Shown here piece by piece: positions 34,512 to 44,329 of a stretch of DNA of 64,000 nucleotides. The notes beneath the pieces were generated by a model. That model was not told the DNA's origin, made no database searches, and worked only from the letters and a program-made list of their open reading frames with translations. Position numbers and translations under genes: made by a program. Position 1 is the stretch's first letter. The number at the start of each line of letters is the position of its first letter. Origin of the DNA: Pelobates cultripes (taxonomy: Eukaryota > Chordata > Amphibia > Anura > Pelobatidae); NCBI GenBank assembly GCA_933207985.1, contig OW240912.1, forward strand, positions 362,020,406 through 362,084,405, given 5' to 3'.

Positions 34512-37235
34512 TATTTATTTCATTGGTATTTTTATTTATTTTTTGTGCACAAAAGTATCTTTACTGTCTTCGTCAGTAAAATAAGAAGTGTTTTATTTAT
34601 TTTTATTTATAATAGTGGTAGAGTTTCACAGAATATCAGCTCAGCAGGTGTGGACATTCCACTATTTTTTCTTGGCAAATTGATAATGCTGGTATGACTG
34701 CCCAAGTCTACAAAATGGCAAGTATAGTTGCCCTTCTAATTGTGACAGTGCAAAACCTTGCTAAATGTCCAAAAAGATTTCTCGGTAGATAAGATGTAAC
34801 ACCCCTACCTACAGTGTTTGTGTTTGGATTAAAAGCTTTCGTGGGGTAAAGATAAATTGAAGCATCAACCAGGAGTCAACAACATAGTAATGTCTATAAA
34901 TAATGGTAAGAAGTGAAGATATCGAACAGTTTTGCAGAGTTTCTCTAATGCAACTAATTCTGAAATGTATTCTATAATGGTCTTAATATGTGGGAGAAAA
35001 TTTTTTGGTAATTTATACATCTATAATTAGTGCATAGAAATTTATAATCATGAGATCAAAAATGACTGTATATGGAGTCATAGAACCATACATGAGATAA
35101 TTAAGATTCTCCAAGATGAGATACATTAGAGGTGAAATCCAAATACAGTACATGGGGTTTTAATAGTATCTGACACATCTTAATTGCCTGGCAAAACATG
35201 TCTTAGAATGTCCTTTTCTGGACTTAAGTAGGTTCTGTTCCTTGGCTCCCTGATATTAAGGTGATTTATGATGTAGTTCTTGGGGGTAGATGAAGAGTGG
35301 GTCTTATGGTAACAATTAGTATAATGTGAAACAAGTTTAAGTAAATGTTTTGTTTTAATTGTAATAGTATACAGCCTGTATATCTAAACATTGTCCTTGG
35401 GAATGACTTCAAAACTGATAATTTTCTAATTACGTTAAATTACATGTTGCTTTCATTACTGACGTTTAATTATATCGAACCTTTAATTATCCCTATTCAG
35501 TGACTTCACTAAGGAGTCTGTGAAGATGTATTTAGCATTCGAAATTGCTCCGAAGAAATGTAAGACTTTCCAGTTTGTAAGTGGCCTACAAAACGAAGAG
35601 ATCTTTTATTTCAACATATCTTAGTTACATCTAGTACATACAGTGATGTCTACAGAGATTACATTTAAATACTTTTACCCTCTATCCTCTTTATAACTTT
35701 TGTTTTGTTTTTGTTTTTTGCTCCAAGAATGAAATTCAGCAACATGCATTTCTCATTGCAGATTAGGCAACTTGAAGCCAATTTACATGTAAAGGCTGTT
35801 TTCACTTAGCAGAGTAACAGTTTACTCTGCTTAACACATAGCATTCCTCCTCCAGCCTTTCAGAAAATTGTTATGAAGTTATCAAAGTAAATCCTTGCTC
35901 TTCAAAAATTAATCTAGAGCTAAATTTCTATTGATAAAGGTCAACAGTTTAATGAGATAATGTAGACTACATATAGCACCTTAGTTCTGATGAACACACC
36001 TTAAAAATGTCCTAATATAGATTGAGCATCATGGCTGAGCATCATGGCTGATGATAATTTGTGAGTTAGTGATGACTTGCAAATTATAGTGATGGTTAAC
36101 TTAGATTACCTGTTAAATGAGCCTGGATACGATATAAATATTGTCCACCTATCCCTATTTACCTTAACAATTATTAAAAGAATAAAATAGTTACATGTGC
36201 AGTATATTTAAACAACTTCATAAATTATTTAACAATGATCAGTTGTTATAATAAGCACTACAGTGAAATAAATAAATCCATAAAAGTCTCAATATTAAAT
36301 TACAAAAAAAAAACTTTCAACATTCTGAGCCAAATATAATTACATTTGATGTCTATAATTTTTAATTAGTCTTCAGCTTTTGTTAATGTCCATGTTTTTA
36401 AGCATTTGATGAAGAGACTTTTATAATATTCCGTATTTATGATAAACGATCTGAATATGGAACATTTATTTTCCTGATAGCTACAGGCAATCAAAATGTC
36501 TAGTATGTGTAAAACTCTACAATACAATCAATATCAAATAATGATAATCATGCATAACTGCTACAAGACTTAATTTTAAGGCTTTATTCCAAGTCCTGTC
36601 ATACATTATAGGAAGATACTACCCAATTCAGTGATATGCTGGCAGGGTAGAATAATGCACCATGATGCCTCTTTTCATTATCTATAATGCTAGCTACAAA
36701 TTATGAAATGTAGTAAATGTATTTTTCGCAAATGTGTCCAATGGATTCAGACTAGAATAGGTTGAAAATATCTTGACAGTTATATAGACTAGCTGAAGCA
36801 TTCACCTCTGCAATGCTAAATAGAAATAAAACAAGCAGATTCAGCAAAGAAGACTTAGTGCACACATAATAATATCAAGTTTTCTAAGAGACATGTCAGA
36901 AAAAAAGTGTAAGAGGGATAAATATTTTAAAATGCCCAGTTGGTAGCAATGTACTTCGTAATTTTGATGGCAAAGCCATAATCTGGTGCTCACACCTGAA
37001 CTAGTTGGGCAAATGCTTGGTAATCCTTGATAATAACCACATAAGCGAAACTTCATGGTTTCAGTACAAGTATTTCAGATAACCAAATGAACTAATCTTC
37101 TGCAGTCCCTGGCAGGATTATTTAATTAATTTTGCATTGTGTGTTGCTTAAAGTAAGCAACGTAATGGCCAAACTAAGACATTGACTTGTAGGCTCTTTT
37201 TTAATGGGACAATGTAAGACACCTGCCAGTACATA
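34510..37235. other. No recognisable gene or element
   Basis: The largest featureless stretch in the window (2.7 kb, AT-rich). A 33-bp string near 36171 (ATTATTAAAAGAATAAAAT, GTTACATGTGCA) matches one at 32346 with a single mismatch. A 15-bp direct repeat, GAGCATCATGGCTGA, lies near 36025-36052. Confidence 0.5.
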
Positions 37236-37243
37236 CTATAGTG

Positions 37244-37417
37244 CAGTGTTTCCCAACCCAGTCCTCAAGGCACACCTACCAGTGCAGGATTTAGGGATTA
37301 CCCAGTTGTGTCTAAGGTGTTTTTTTTCTTCTTTGTAAAAACAGCTTAGACACAACTGGGTAATCCCTAAATCCTGGACTAGTAGGTGTGCCTTGAGGAC
37401 TGGGTTGGGAAACACTG
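37244..37417. mobile_element. Foldback hAT MITE with perfect target duplication
   Basis: A 174-bp hairpin. CAGTGTTTCCCAACCCAGTC at the left is the complement of the right end GACTGGGTTGGGAAACACTG. The arms extend through GTAATCCCTAAATCCT with few mismatches around a T/A-rich loop. CTATAGTG flanks both sides (37236-37243 and 37418-37425), an exact 8-bp duplication. Short frames on either strand are arm translations. Confidence 0.93.
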
Positions 37418-37425
37418 CTATAGTG

Positions 37426-37600
37426 TATCCTCTTCTACACAGTACTAGCATTGAAGAGCCTCACTTTAAATGGATGTTTTCTGCTATGATGCTAATCAGA
37501 ACTATTTCATAACCAACATTTGTTTCATCCTAGCTCTCTCTTTTGCAGTCTTTCTCTTAGTACATAAAGCAATTTTAGATTATTACGGGCTTTCAACTAA
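37426..37600. other. Spacer before chromovirus
   Basis: Unique-looking sequence. It ends with the target duplication CGTAC at 37601-37605. Confidence 0.5.
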
Positions 37601-37605
37601 CGTAC

Positions 37606-38039
37606 TGTCAGGAACCAGGAACCAGACAGAGACAGATCTAGATGCAAAAACACCTTTATTTAATAAATAACAAAGAAATCACCAAAAGCAAAGTCCAGGA
37701 GGCAAGCAGGGGTCAGTCACCAGAGCGGGTAGTCAGACGAGCCAGGATCAGGAGCACGGAGGGCAGCGGAGTCAGGAACAAGGCCAGAGTCAGGAACCAG
37801 GAGCAAACAGGAAACACAGGAACAAGGAGACTTCTGGGGGACAGGAAACCACGCAAGGGCAAGGAGGTTCTGGAATTTGCTGCTTAAATAGGCTGAACTG
37901 ATTAGCAGCAGGGTTGATTACTATTCTCAGGTGAGTAACCGTGGCAACATGCTGAAGGAGCTGATCGTTAATTACAGCTGAAACCTCAGACACTGAAAAA
38001 GGAAGGATGGCTGTTTAAAACAGCAAAGAAACCCTGACA
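37606..38039 (-). repeat. 3' LTR of the chromovirus
   Basis: 434 bp, TG..CA bounded. It carries a minus-strand AATAAA polyadenylation signal at 37655-37660, about 50 nt from the LTR end. Confidence 0.95.
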
Positions 38040-38042
38040 GTA

Positions 38043-38052
38043 CCTCCCCCTC
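38043..38052 (-). promoter_or_regulatory. Polypurine tract of the chromovirus
   Basis: Minus-strand GAGGGGGAGG lies three bases from the 3' LTR and overlaps the pol stop codon (38051-38053). A purine run here primes plus-strand DNA synthesis in LTR elements. Confidence 0.85.
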
Positions 38053-40738
38053 AACGACTCCCCCCATTTCTGCTGGTGGGTCCGGGCTTCATGGGGAAGC
38101 GAGCGTGATAGGAACGAAGGAGGGATGGTGCATGGACATCAGAGGCTGGAACCCAGGAGCGTTCCTCTGGACCGTACCCTTTCCAGTGCACCAAGTATTG
38201 GATCTGTCCTCTGAAGACTTGTGAGTCAATGATGCTGCGTATTTCATATTCCTCATGATTGTCAACCGGAACAGGACGTGGACGTGGTACTGAGGTGGTG
38301 TAACGATTACATACCAATGGTTTCAAGAGGGAAACATGGAATACATTAGAGATGCGCATGTTAGCAGGAAGGTCAAGTGCGTAAGCTACAGGGTTAACCC
38401 TTCGAAGTATACGAAATGGCCCAACGTATCGGGGTGCCAGTTTTTGTGAGGGAACACGGAGCCGTAGGTTGCGAGAAGACAGCCAGACCCTCTCTCCGAC
38501 TTGATAGGTAGGTGCAGGAAGGCGTCTGCGGTCGGCCTGGAGTTTGTAGTTCTGCATTGCGCGTTGCAAAGAGTTCTGAACCTGCACCCAAGTGGAACGG
38601 AGTTCCCTGAGATGTTCCTCCAATGCCGGTATTCCCTGTGGCATGAATGTATCAGGCAATATGGACGGTTGAAAGCCATAGTTCGCCAAGAACGGGGATA
38701 GCCGGGAAGAGGCATTAATCGCACTATTGTGGGCAAACTCCGCCCAGGGTAGCAGATCAGACCAGTTGTTCTGGTGGTCAGAAATGTAGCAACGCAGAAA
38801 CTGTTCCAGTGTTTGGTTAGCTCGTTCCGCGGCACCATTGGATTGCGGGTGGTAGGCAGAGGAGAAGGAAAGCTGAATTCCCATTTGTGTACAAAAAGCT
38901 CTCCAAAATCTGGACACAAACTGGCTACCCCTATCTGAGATTATCACTTTGGGTAACCCATGCAAACGAAAGACCTCCCGAGCAAAAATTGTTGCAAGTT
39001 CCTGAGAAGTTGGTAGTTTTTTCAAGGGAATGCAATGCGACATCTTTGAGAATCGATCCACAACCATGAGAATGACTATATTGCCACGGGAGACCGGAAG
39101 ATCTACGATAAAATCCATGGACAAGTGGGTCCAGGGTCGTTCACCATTAGGTATGGTTTGCAGGAGACCCACTGGAGGGTGTCGTGGGGTTTTATTTTGA
39201 GCGCATACAGGACAGGCAGCTACAAAAGCGGTGACATCCGAACGGAGACTAGGCCACCAAAATTGCCGAGAGACGGACCAGATTAATTGGTTTTTGCCTG
39301 GATGTCCAGCTGCTTTGGGGTTGTGATATGTACTTAATAATTTAGTACGGAGATGAATAGGTACAAAACAACGGCCATTAGGTTTCTCTGGAGGAGCATT
39401 ACTTTGTGCAGCCAGAATCTCCTCGCCTAGGTGTGAGGTAAGGCTAGTACGGATGGTGGCCAGTATATGGTCCGGAGGAATCACAGGAGTAGGGGTTATC
39501 TCCTCTCTAGATGGAGGGGAGAACTGTCTAGACAAGGCATCAGCCCGAATGTTTTTAGTACCGGGCAAGTAAGAAACCACATAATTGAATCTTGATAGGA
39601 AGAGAGCCCATCTAGCTTGCCTGGGGGAAAGTCGCTTAGCTTCGGAAAGATATGTAAGATTCTTGTGGTCTGTGAGGATGAGAATTGGCACTGAAGTACC
39701 CTCAAGAAGGTGCCTCCATTCTTTGAGAGCTAAAATTATGGCTAGAAGTTCTCTATCACCAATCTGGTAATTGCATTCCGCCGGGTTTAATTTCTTCGAG
39801 AAATACCCGCACAGATGCCTGGAGCTCTCTGGGTTAGGAAGTTGAGACAGGAGGGCGCCTACTCCTGTCTCAGACGCATCGACCTCAAGAATGAATGGTA
39901 AGGCAGGGTTAGGGTGTGCCAGTATAGGAGCAGCAGCAAAGGCGACTTTGAGAGACTCAAAGGCAGAAATGGCCTCCTGTGACCAATGCTGTGGATCAGC
40001 ATCTCTCCTGGTCATATCCGTGAGTGGTTTAACCAAGGAAGAAAAGTTGCGTATGAACTTCCGATAATAATTGGCGAAGCCAAGAAAACGCTGTATAGAG
40101 CGAAGACCCGTAGGTCGAGGCCATTTTAGTACAGCAGAAAGTTTCTCTGGGTCCATAGAGAATCCAGCATCTGAGATAACATAGCCCAAGAATGTGACCT
40201 GTTTGCAATTGAACTCACATTTCTCCAATTTACAGAACAGATTATTTTCTCTAAGTCTCTGTAGAACCCTAGAAACGTCTGCGTGGTGGTTCTCGAGAGA
40301 TGTGGAATGGATAAGAATATCGTCAAGATAAACCACCACACATTGCTGCAACATATCACGCAGGACGTCATTTATAAATTCCTGAAAAACCGCCGGAGCA
40401 TTGCAAAGACCAAAGGGCATTACTAGGTATTCGTAATGCCCGCTCCTGGTGTTAAATGCGGTTTTCCATTCGTGGCCCTCTTTTATCCGGACGAGATTAT
40501 ATGCCCCTCTTAGATCAAGTTTAGTGAAGACCGTTGCTCCCTTGAGGCGGTCAAATAACTCTGTGATCAACGGAATGGGGTAGGCATTCTTAATAGTAAT
40601 GCGATTGAGACCCCTATAGTCGATACAGGGTCTCAACTCACCACTCTTCTTTTTCACAAAGAAAAAGCCGGCCCCGGCAGGAGAAGATGACTTCCGAATG
40701 AATCCCTTTGACAACGCATCGGTAACATACTCCTCCAT
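38051..40738 (-). CDS. pol: Chromovirus pol: RT, RNase H, integrase, chromodomain
   Basis: 895 codons from the first ATG. The open frame itself extends up to the stop at 40766-40768. RT: FVKKKSGELRPCIDYRGLN at residues about 27-45 and catalytic YLDD at 137-140. RNase H: EVDASETG at about 285-292 and TDHKN at 356-360. Integrase: H2C2 zinc motif with C509 and C512, then catalytic D542, D602 and E638 with 35 residues between the last two. A chromodomain near residues 830-880 (QYLVHWKGYGPEERSW) would target insertion to modified chromatin. All hallmark residues are intact, so the domain set looks functional. The upstream in-frame stop separates it from gag-protease, so it could only be made by readthrough or internal initiation. 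The stop codon overlaps the polypurine tract. Confidence 0.95.
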   Translation of the reverse strand: MEEYVTDALSKGFIRKSSSPAGAGFFFVKKKSGELRPCIDYRGLNRITIKNAYPIPLITELFDRLKGATVFTKLDLRGAYNLVRIKEGHEWKTAFNTRSGHYEYLVMPFGLCNAPAVFQEFINDVLRDMLQQCVVVYLDDILIHSTSLENHHADVSRVLQRLRENNLFCKLEKCEFNCKQVTFLGYVISDAGFSMDPEKLSAVLKWPRPTGLRSIQRFLGFANYYRKFIRNFSSLVKPLTDMTRRDADPQHWSQEAISAFESLKVAFAAAPILAHPNPALPFILEVDASETGVGALLSQLPNPESSRHLCGYFSKKLNPAECNYQIGDRELLAIILALKEWRHLLEGTSVPILILTDHKNLTYLSEAKRLSPRQARWALFLSRFNYVVSYLPGTKNIRADALSRQFSPPSREEITPTPVIPPDHILATIRTSLTSHLGEEILAAQSNAPPEKPNGRCFVPIHLRTKLLSTYHNPKAAGHPGKNQLIWSVSRQFWWPSLRSDVTAFVAACPVCAQNKTPRHPPVGLLQTIPNGERPWTHLSMDFIVDLPVSRGNIVILMVVDRFSKMSHCIPLKKLPTSQELATIFAREVFRLHGLPKVIISDRGSQFVSRFWRAFCTQMGIQLSFSSAYHPQSNGAAERANQTLEQFLRCYISDHQNNWSDLLPWAEFAHNSAINASSRLSPFLANYGFQPSILPDTFMPQGIPALEEHLRELRSTWVQVQNSLQRAMQNYKLQADRRRLPAPTYQVGERVWLSSRNLRLRVPSQKLAPRYVGPFRILRRVNPVAYALDLPANMRISNVFHVSLLKPLVCNRYTTSVPRPRPVPVDNHEEYEIRSIIDSQVFRGQIQYLVHWKGYGPEERSWVPASDVHAPSLLRSYHARFPMKPGPTSRNGGSR

Positions 40739-40765
40739 GGCTCTATTCTCTGCTACAGACAGCGG

Positions 40766-42337
40766 TTAAATCCGGCCACGGAGAGGGATGGCACCAGGTT
40801 GGAGTTCGATACCACAGTCATACGGACGGTGTGGTGGCAGAACGCTAGCTTGACCTTTGTCAAATACATCTTGGAATTCTTGGTACTCAGCGGGTAAGGA
40901 AGAGGCAGAAACTGTGCCCAAAACTTTGACCGGTTTCCGGAGACAGGAAAATGTGCATTGCTGGGACCAAGATAATATCTCAGATTTGCGCCAATCAATT
41001 GTGGGGTTATGCTTCTGTAGCCAAGGGTATCCCAAAACAACCTGGTAGTATGGAGAGGAAATGACCTGGAATTGGATCATCTCATGATGTAGAGCCCCTA
41101 CAGCCAGAGATATGGGCACGGTTTCCTGGGTCACGAGGGTTGGCTGTATAGGTCGGCCATCGATGGCTTCGAAAGCTAGTGGGGAGTTGCGAGGCTGTAA
41201 AGGTATAGAGTGCTCTGATGCAAATGCACAATCTATAAACAAGCCTGCGGCCCCAGAATCAAGAAATGCCCGGGTTTTAATGGATGACTCCGGCCAGGAG
41301 AGGATAATAGGCACCAAGGGTTTGTCCTTAGTTATCTCTGGGTCTGCAGAAAGACCCCCCAAGATCTGCCCCTGACAGTATCTTGGGTGCGGGCCCTTTA
41401 CCGGACGAATCGGGCAAAACTTTAATATGTGACCGTGGTGTCCGCAGTATAGGCACAGGCTCTCCCTCCTCCTAAAGGCTCTCTCCTCAACAGAGAGGCG
41501 TGAGAAGCCTAACCGCCTCGGCTCCACACCGACAGAGGACTCAGGACCAGGAGGCATGGGAGGTGAGGGAGGTTTGGGTGGGCAGGAAAAGCTTGGTGCC
41601 AAACATACTGGAGGCCTCCGCAGGCGCTCCCTGGATGAGGATCTCTCTCGGAGTCTGATGTCAATGAGGGTGACAAATGATATCAGTTCCTCGAGATCTT
41701 TAGGTAATTCTCTGGCTGCAATCTCATTTTTCATTACATCGGAGAGCCCCTGTGCAAAGGCAGCCACGAGAATCTCGTTATTCCAGCCACCCTCTGCTGC
41801 CATGGTACGGAATTCACTGGCATACTCAACAATAGTTTTCGTGCCCTGAGTATTAGACATGAGTTGTTTGGCAGTAGGAGTGGAGTGAGCTGGAATATCA
41901 AAAACCCTTTTAAAGGACGCAACAAATTCAGGGTAATTGTAAATGATGGGCCTCTCTGCCTCCCAGAGAGGTTTTGCCCAAGCTAGGGCTTTTTCAGACA
42001 GCATAGAAATCATGAACTGGACTTTGTCGCTGTCTGTAGGAAATGCCTGGGGCAGCATTTCAAGGTGTATTTTAACCTGATTTATAAATTCTTTGCACTG
42101 AGCTGGGTTGCCCCCAAAATACTGAGGGAGCGGGACAGACCCAGTCATTCCTCTAGCTGCAACAGGTTCGGAGGCTACAACCAGTACCAGAACAGGAAGT
42201 GAGGCAGAGGCGGCCGCAATCGCAGGCTGGCCGGGTTTTGGATTCAGATGGACATACTGGTCCAAATGGTGGTTCTGCTGGTCCCACCGGGTAAATAGGT
42301 TAGGTATAGGTGTATTGCCTGTACCATCTGTATTCAT
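40766..42337 (-). CDS. gag: Chromovirus Gag-protease
   Basis: 523 codons. The start ATG at 42337 lies one base after the primer-binding site. The N-terminal 230 residues form the capsid-type region (PQYFGGNPAQCKEFINQV near 71). A basic, proline-rich linker follows, then one CCHC zinc knuckle (C295, C298, H303, C308) that binds RNA. The retropepsin-like protease has active-site DSGA at 360-363 and a later GYPWL block. The frame ends in TAA at 40766-40768, in the middle of the protease-to-RT junction, and the same frame is open again immediately downstream through RT. This pattern, together with conserved residues on both sides, indicates a recent single-codon nonsense change and not a natural gene end. 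A programmed readthrough stop is the alternative. Confidence 0.93.
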   Translation of the reverse strand: MNTDGTGNTPIPNLFTRWDQQNHHLDQYVHLNPKPGQPAIAAASASLPVLVLVVASEPVAARGMTGSVPLPQYFGGNPAQCKEFINQVKIHLEMLPQAFPTDSDKVQFMISMLSEKALAWAKPLWEAERPIIYNYPEFVASFKRVFDIPAHSTPTAKQLMSNTQGTKTIVEYASEFRTMAAEGGWNNEILVAAFAQGLSDVMKNEIAARELPKDLEELISFVTLIDIRLRERSSSRERLRRPPVCLAPSFSCPPKPPSPPMPPGPESSVGVEPRRLGFSRLSVEERAFRRRESLCLYCGHHGHILKFCPIRPVKGPHPRYCQGQILGGLSADPEITKDKPLVPIILSWPESSIKTRAFLDSGAAGLFIDCAFASEHSIPLQPRNSPLAFEAIDGRPIQPTLVTQETVPISLAVGALHHEMIQFQVISSPYYQVVLGYPWLQKHNPTIDWRKSEILSWSQQCTFSCLRKPVKVLGTVSASSLPAEYQEFQDVFDKGQASVLPPHRPYDCGIELQPGAIPLRGRI

Positions 42338-42338
42338 G

Positions 42339-42348
42339 GCCCTTGCGT
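42339..42348 (-). promoter_or_regulatory. Self-priming primer-binding site
   Basis: Minus-strand ACGCAAGGGC lies two bases inside the 5' LTR boundary and directly before the gag ATG. It is exactly complementary to GCCCTTGCGT in the 5' LTR (42605 down to 42596), which sits 30 nt below a TATA-like box. This is the arrangement of Tf1/sushi elements, whose mRNA 5' end folds back to prime reverse transcription. Confidence 0.75.
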
Positions 42349-42350
42349 AA

Positions 42351-42784
42351 TGTCAGGAACCAGGAACGAGACAGAAACAGATCTAGATGCAAAAACACCT
42401 TTATTTAATAAATAACAAAGAAATCACCAAAAGCAAAGTCCAGGAGGCAAGCAGGGGTCAGTCACCAGAGCGGGTAGTCAGACGAGCCAGTATCAGGAGC
42501 ACGGAGGGCAGCGGAGTCAGGAACAAGGCCAGAGTCAGGAACCAGGAGCAAACAGGAAACACAGGAACAAGGAGACTTCTGGGGGACAGGAAACCACGCA
42601 AGGGCAAGGAGGTTCTGGAATTTGCTGCTTAAATAGGCTGAACTGATTAGCAGCAGGGTTGATTACTATTCTCAGGTGAGTAACCGTGGCAACATGCTGA
42701 AGGAGCTGATCGTTAATTACAGCTGAAACCTCAGACACTGAAAAAGGAAGGGTGGCTGTTTAAAACAGCAAAGAAACCCTGACA
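42351..42784 (-). repeat. 5' LTR of the chromovirus with promoter
   Basis: 434 bp. On the minus strand, TATTTAA at 42635-42629 lies 30 nt upstream of GCCCTTGCGT starting at 42605, the inferred transcription start. The transcript leader to the gag ATG would be about 268 nt. Confidence 0.9.
42629..42635 (-). promoter_or_regulatory. TATA-like box of the chromovirus LTR
   Basis: Minus-strand TATTTAA. The spacing of 30 nt to the self-complementary GCCCTTGCGT supports that sequence as the RNA 5' end. An identical box is in the other LTR. Confidence 0.65.
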
Positions 42785-42980
42785 CGTACTAACTAAGTTT
42801 TGTTATGGTACTAAAAAAGAAAGATAAAAATCAAGTTCTACAGAATTTTTATCCTGAAAATTGATTGCATTTTTTTAAATATATATATATATATAACAAT
42901 TAAATAAAAATATAAGCATATGGTGCAGGCTGTTAATACGAGTGTGTTTCAGTAAATAAGCCAAGAAATGTAAAATAATA

Positions 42981-43140
42981 TAGTTACATGTGTCCAACAA
43001 GTTCAGCCTTTCTCACGTCTGTTTTTGATGTTGATCCAAAAGAAGGCAATGCTTTCCAATTTTGCAATAAACTAAGAAAAAAATCCTTCTTGACCCTAGA
43101 ATGTCAATCAGATTTCTCCTTGGATCAAGAATATGTTACC
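42981..43140 (+). mobile_element. Amphibian retroposon tail (unresolved LINE/SINE)
   Basis: TAGTTACATGTGTCCAACAAG, TTCAGCCTTTCTCA, GTTGATCCAAAAGAAGGCAA, TTCCTTCTTGACCC and CCTTGGATCAAGAA form a widespread amphibian interspersed repeat. A short relative is at 51760-51815. Class not resolved. Confidence 0.5.
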
Positions 43141-43198
43141 ACAGAACTACATACAAACACTCCCTTAAAGACAGGCACTCACGAGAGAGCTCACACCT

Positions 43199-44268
43199 TG
43201 TGGCGAAACCGGCCTCGCCACGTGTCCTTGGAGGGGGCTGCTTGCCCGCCTCTTGCCTTTGGACTATGGACCAGACTTTATGTGAATGTGTTAACCCAGA
43301 TAGCTATGCCATGGAGCCCATTCGTGTAGTTAAAGACTTCGGCTCCATGGCAATTGAACTGTGTGAATAGGATCTGAGCGCACAAAACTACCGAATAGCG
43401 CTCAGATCCTATTCACACAGTTCAATTGCCATGGAGCCGAAGTCTTTAACTACACGAGCTATCTGGGTATATGTAACATGTCTGTGTTTTATGTATAAAA
43501 TGTGACTTTGTGTATTTTATAATATTTTAATGCTTTGTGCTCACCATGTGCATAATGAAGTCTTGTGTCTGTCCTGGGAGATAATTGAATTACTTCTCAA
43601 TTCAATCTCCAGGATAGAAGACTCTGAAACTGGTTTGGGCCGGAAAGCCATGCTTCATTTAGTCACAAAGGACTTTCCCTTAACTTTTGAACCCCTGGTC
43701 TGATTCGTGCCATTTTTTAATATGTTGTTCCCCTGAATGGATTGATTATGAAAATGTATGTTTTATGTTTGTGACATGTATATTTTAGAAGTTATAAATA
43801 TTGTGTAAAAACTGTATTCCTCTGCCGGTGATAATGAGATTACCCATTGTGTTCAGTAATCATATCACATGCAGAGGGGAGGATTTTGTGTGGGAGTGTC
43901 TGGGTGTATTGTACGGATTGATTGGTTGTTTTGTAACGCACTGTGGGCTGTACTATGTTTGTGGATTGGGAATAAAAGAGACTGTATGTGACAGTACAGG
44001 AGTCCCTGTTTTAACCCTCAAAGTGAAGTGTCGTCTCATTATTGGGGGAAGGATTTATTGTATGCTGTTCCAGTTTGACTGCTAGGAGAGTAAACCTATT
44101 CTTATGGTTCCTATTCACCTGTCTACAGCATTCATATGCTTGGGAGAATTTATTTGTTTCTCCGGTTCGGTGATTGTGGTGTCTGCCAGAGTGCTTGGAG
44201 TCCTCAGGAAGCGCTAGGAGTATACTTCAACGGAGGTACCCAGTCGGGGTGCCAGGCGATCCGTTACA
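43199..44268 (+). repeat. 5' LTR with enlarged 60-bp-arm hairpin
   Basis: Contains a perfect inverted repeat, 43322-43381 against 43398-43457, with a 16-nt loop. In the 3' LTR the same place has 12-bp arms and the loop in the opposite orientation. AATAAA at 43971-43976. Confidence 0.9.
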
Positions 44269-44269
44269 T

Positions 44270-44287
44270 TGGTGGCAAGCGGTGGGA
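44270..44287 (+). promoter_or_regulatory. tRNA-type primer-binding site
   Basis: TGGTGGCAAGCGGTGGGA lies one base from the LTR end. It starts with TGG, complementary to a tRNA 3' CCA end. The specific tRNA was not determined. Confidence 0.7.
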
Positions 44288-44329
44288 TGGCGTCCTAGTG
44301 CGAGGTAAAGCAGCTCAGAGACACCGTTT

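Larger units (their letters stand above)
37606..42784 (-). mobile_element. Complete Ty3/Gypsy chromovirus (Tf1/sushi-type), minus strand
   Basis: A 5179-bp element with 434-bp LTRs at 37606-38039 and 42351-42784. Both begin TGTCAGG and end CCTGACA, and the element is flanked by CGTAC on each side (37601-37605, 42785-42789). By direct comparison the LTRs differ at 4 positions (about 99% identical), so insertion is recent. The coding order on the minus strand is gag, CCHC zinc knuckle, protease, RT, RNase H, integrase and chromodomain, all in one frame but interrupted by one stop codon. The chromodomain, LTR arrangement and self-complementary primer site place it with Tf1/sushi-type chromoviruses (inference from family knowledge). 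Confidence 0.97.

Noticed and set aside
38386..38919. 177-codon minus-strand frame within pol
   Set aside because: Out-of-frame shadow of the integrase/chromodomain region.
40766..40768. Natural gag terminator with separately expressed pol
   Set aside because: Not excluded, but the shared frame with uninterrupted coding similarity on both sides makes a nonsense change more likely. Kept as an alternative in the findings.
37642..42738. Repeated 67- and 81-codon frames near 37.7 and 42.5 kb
   Set aside because: They are in the chromovirus LTRs, which are non-coding and duplicated by definition.
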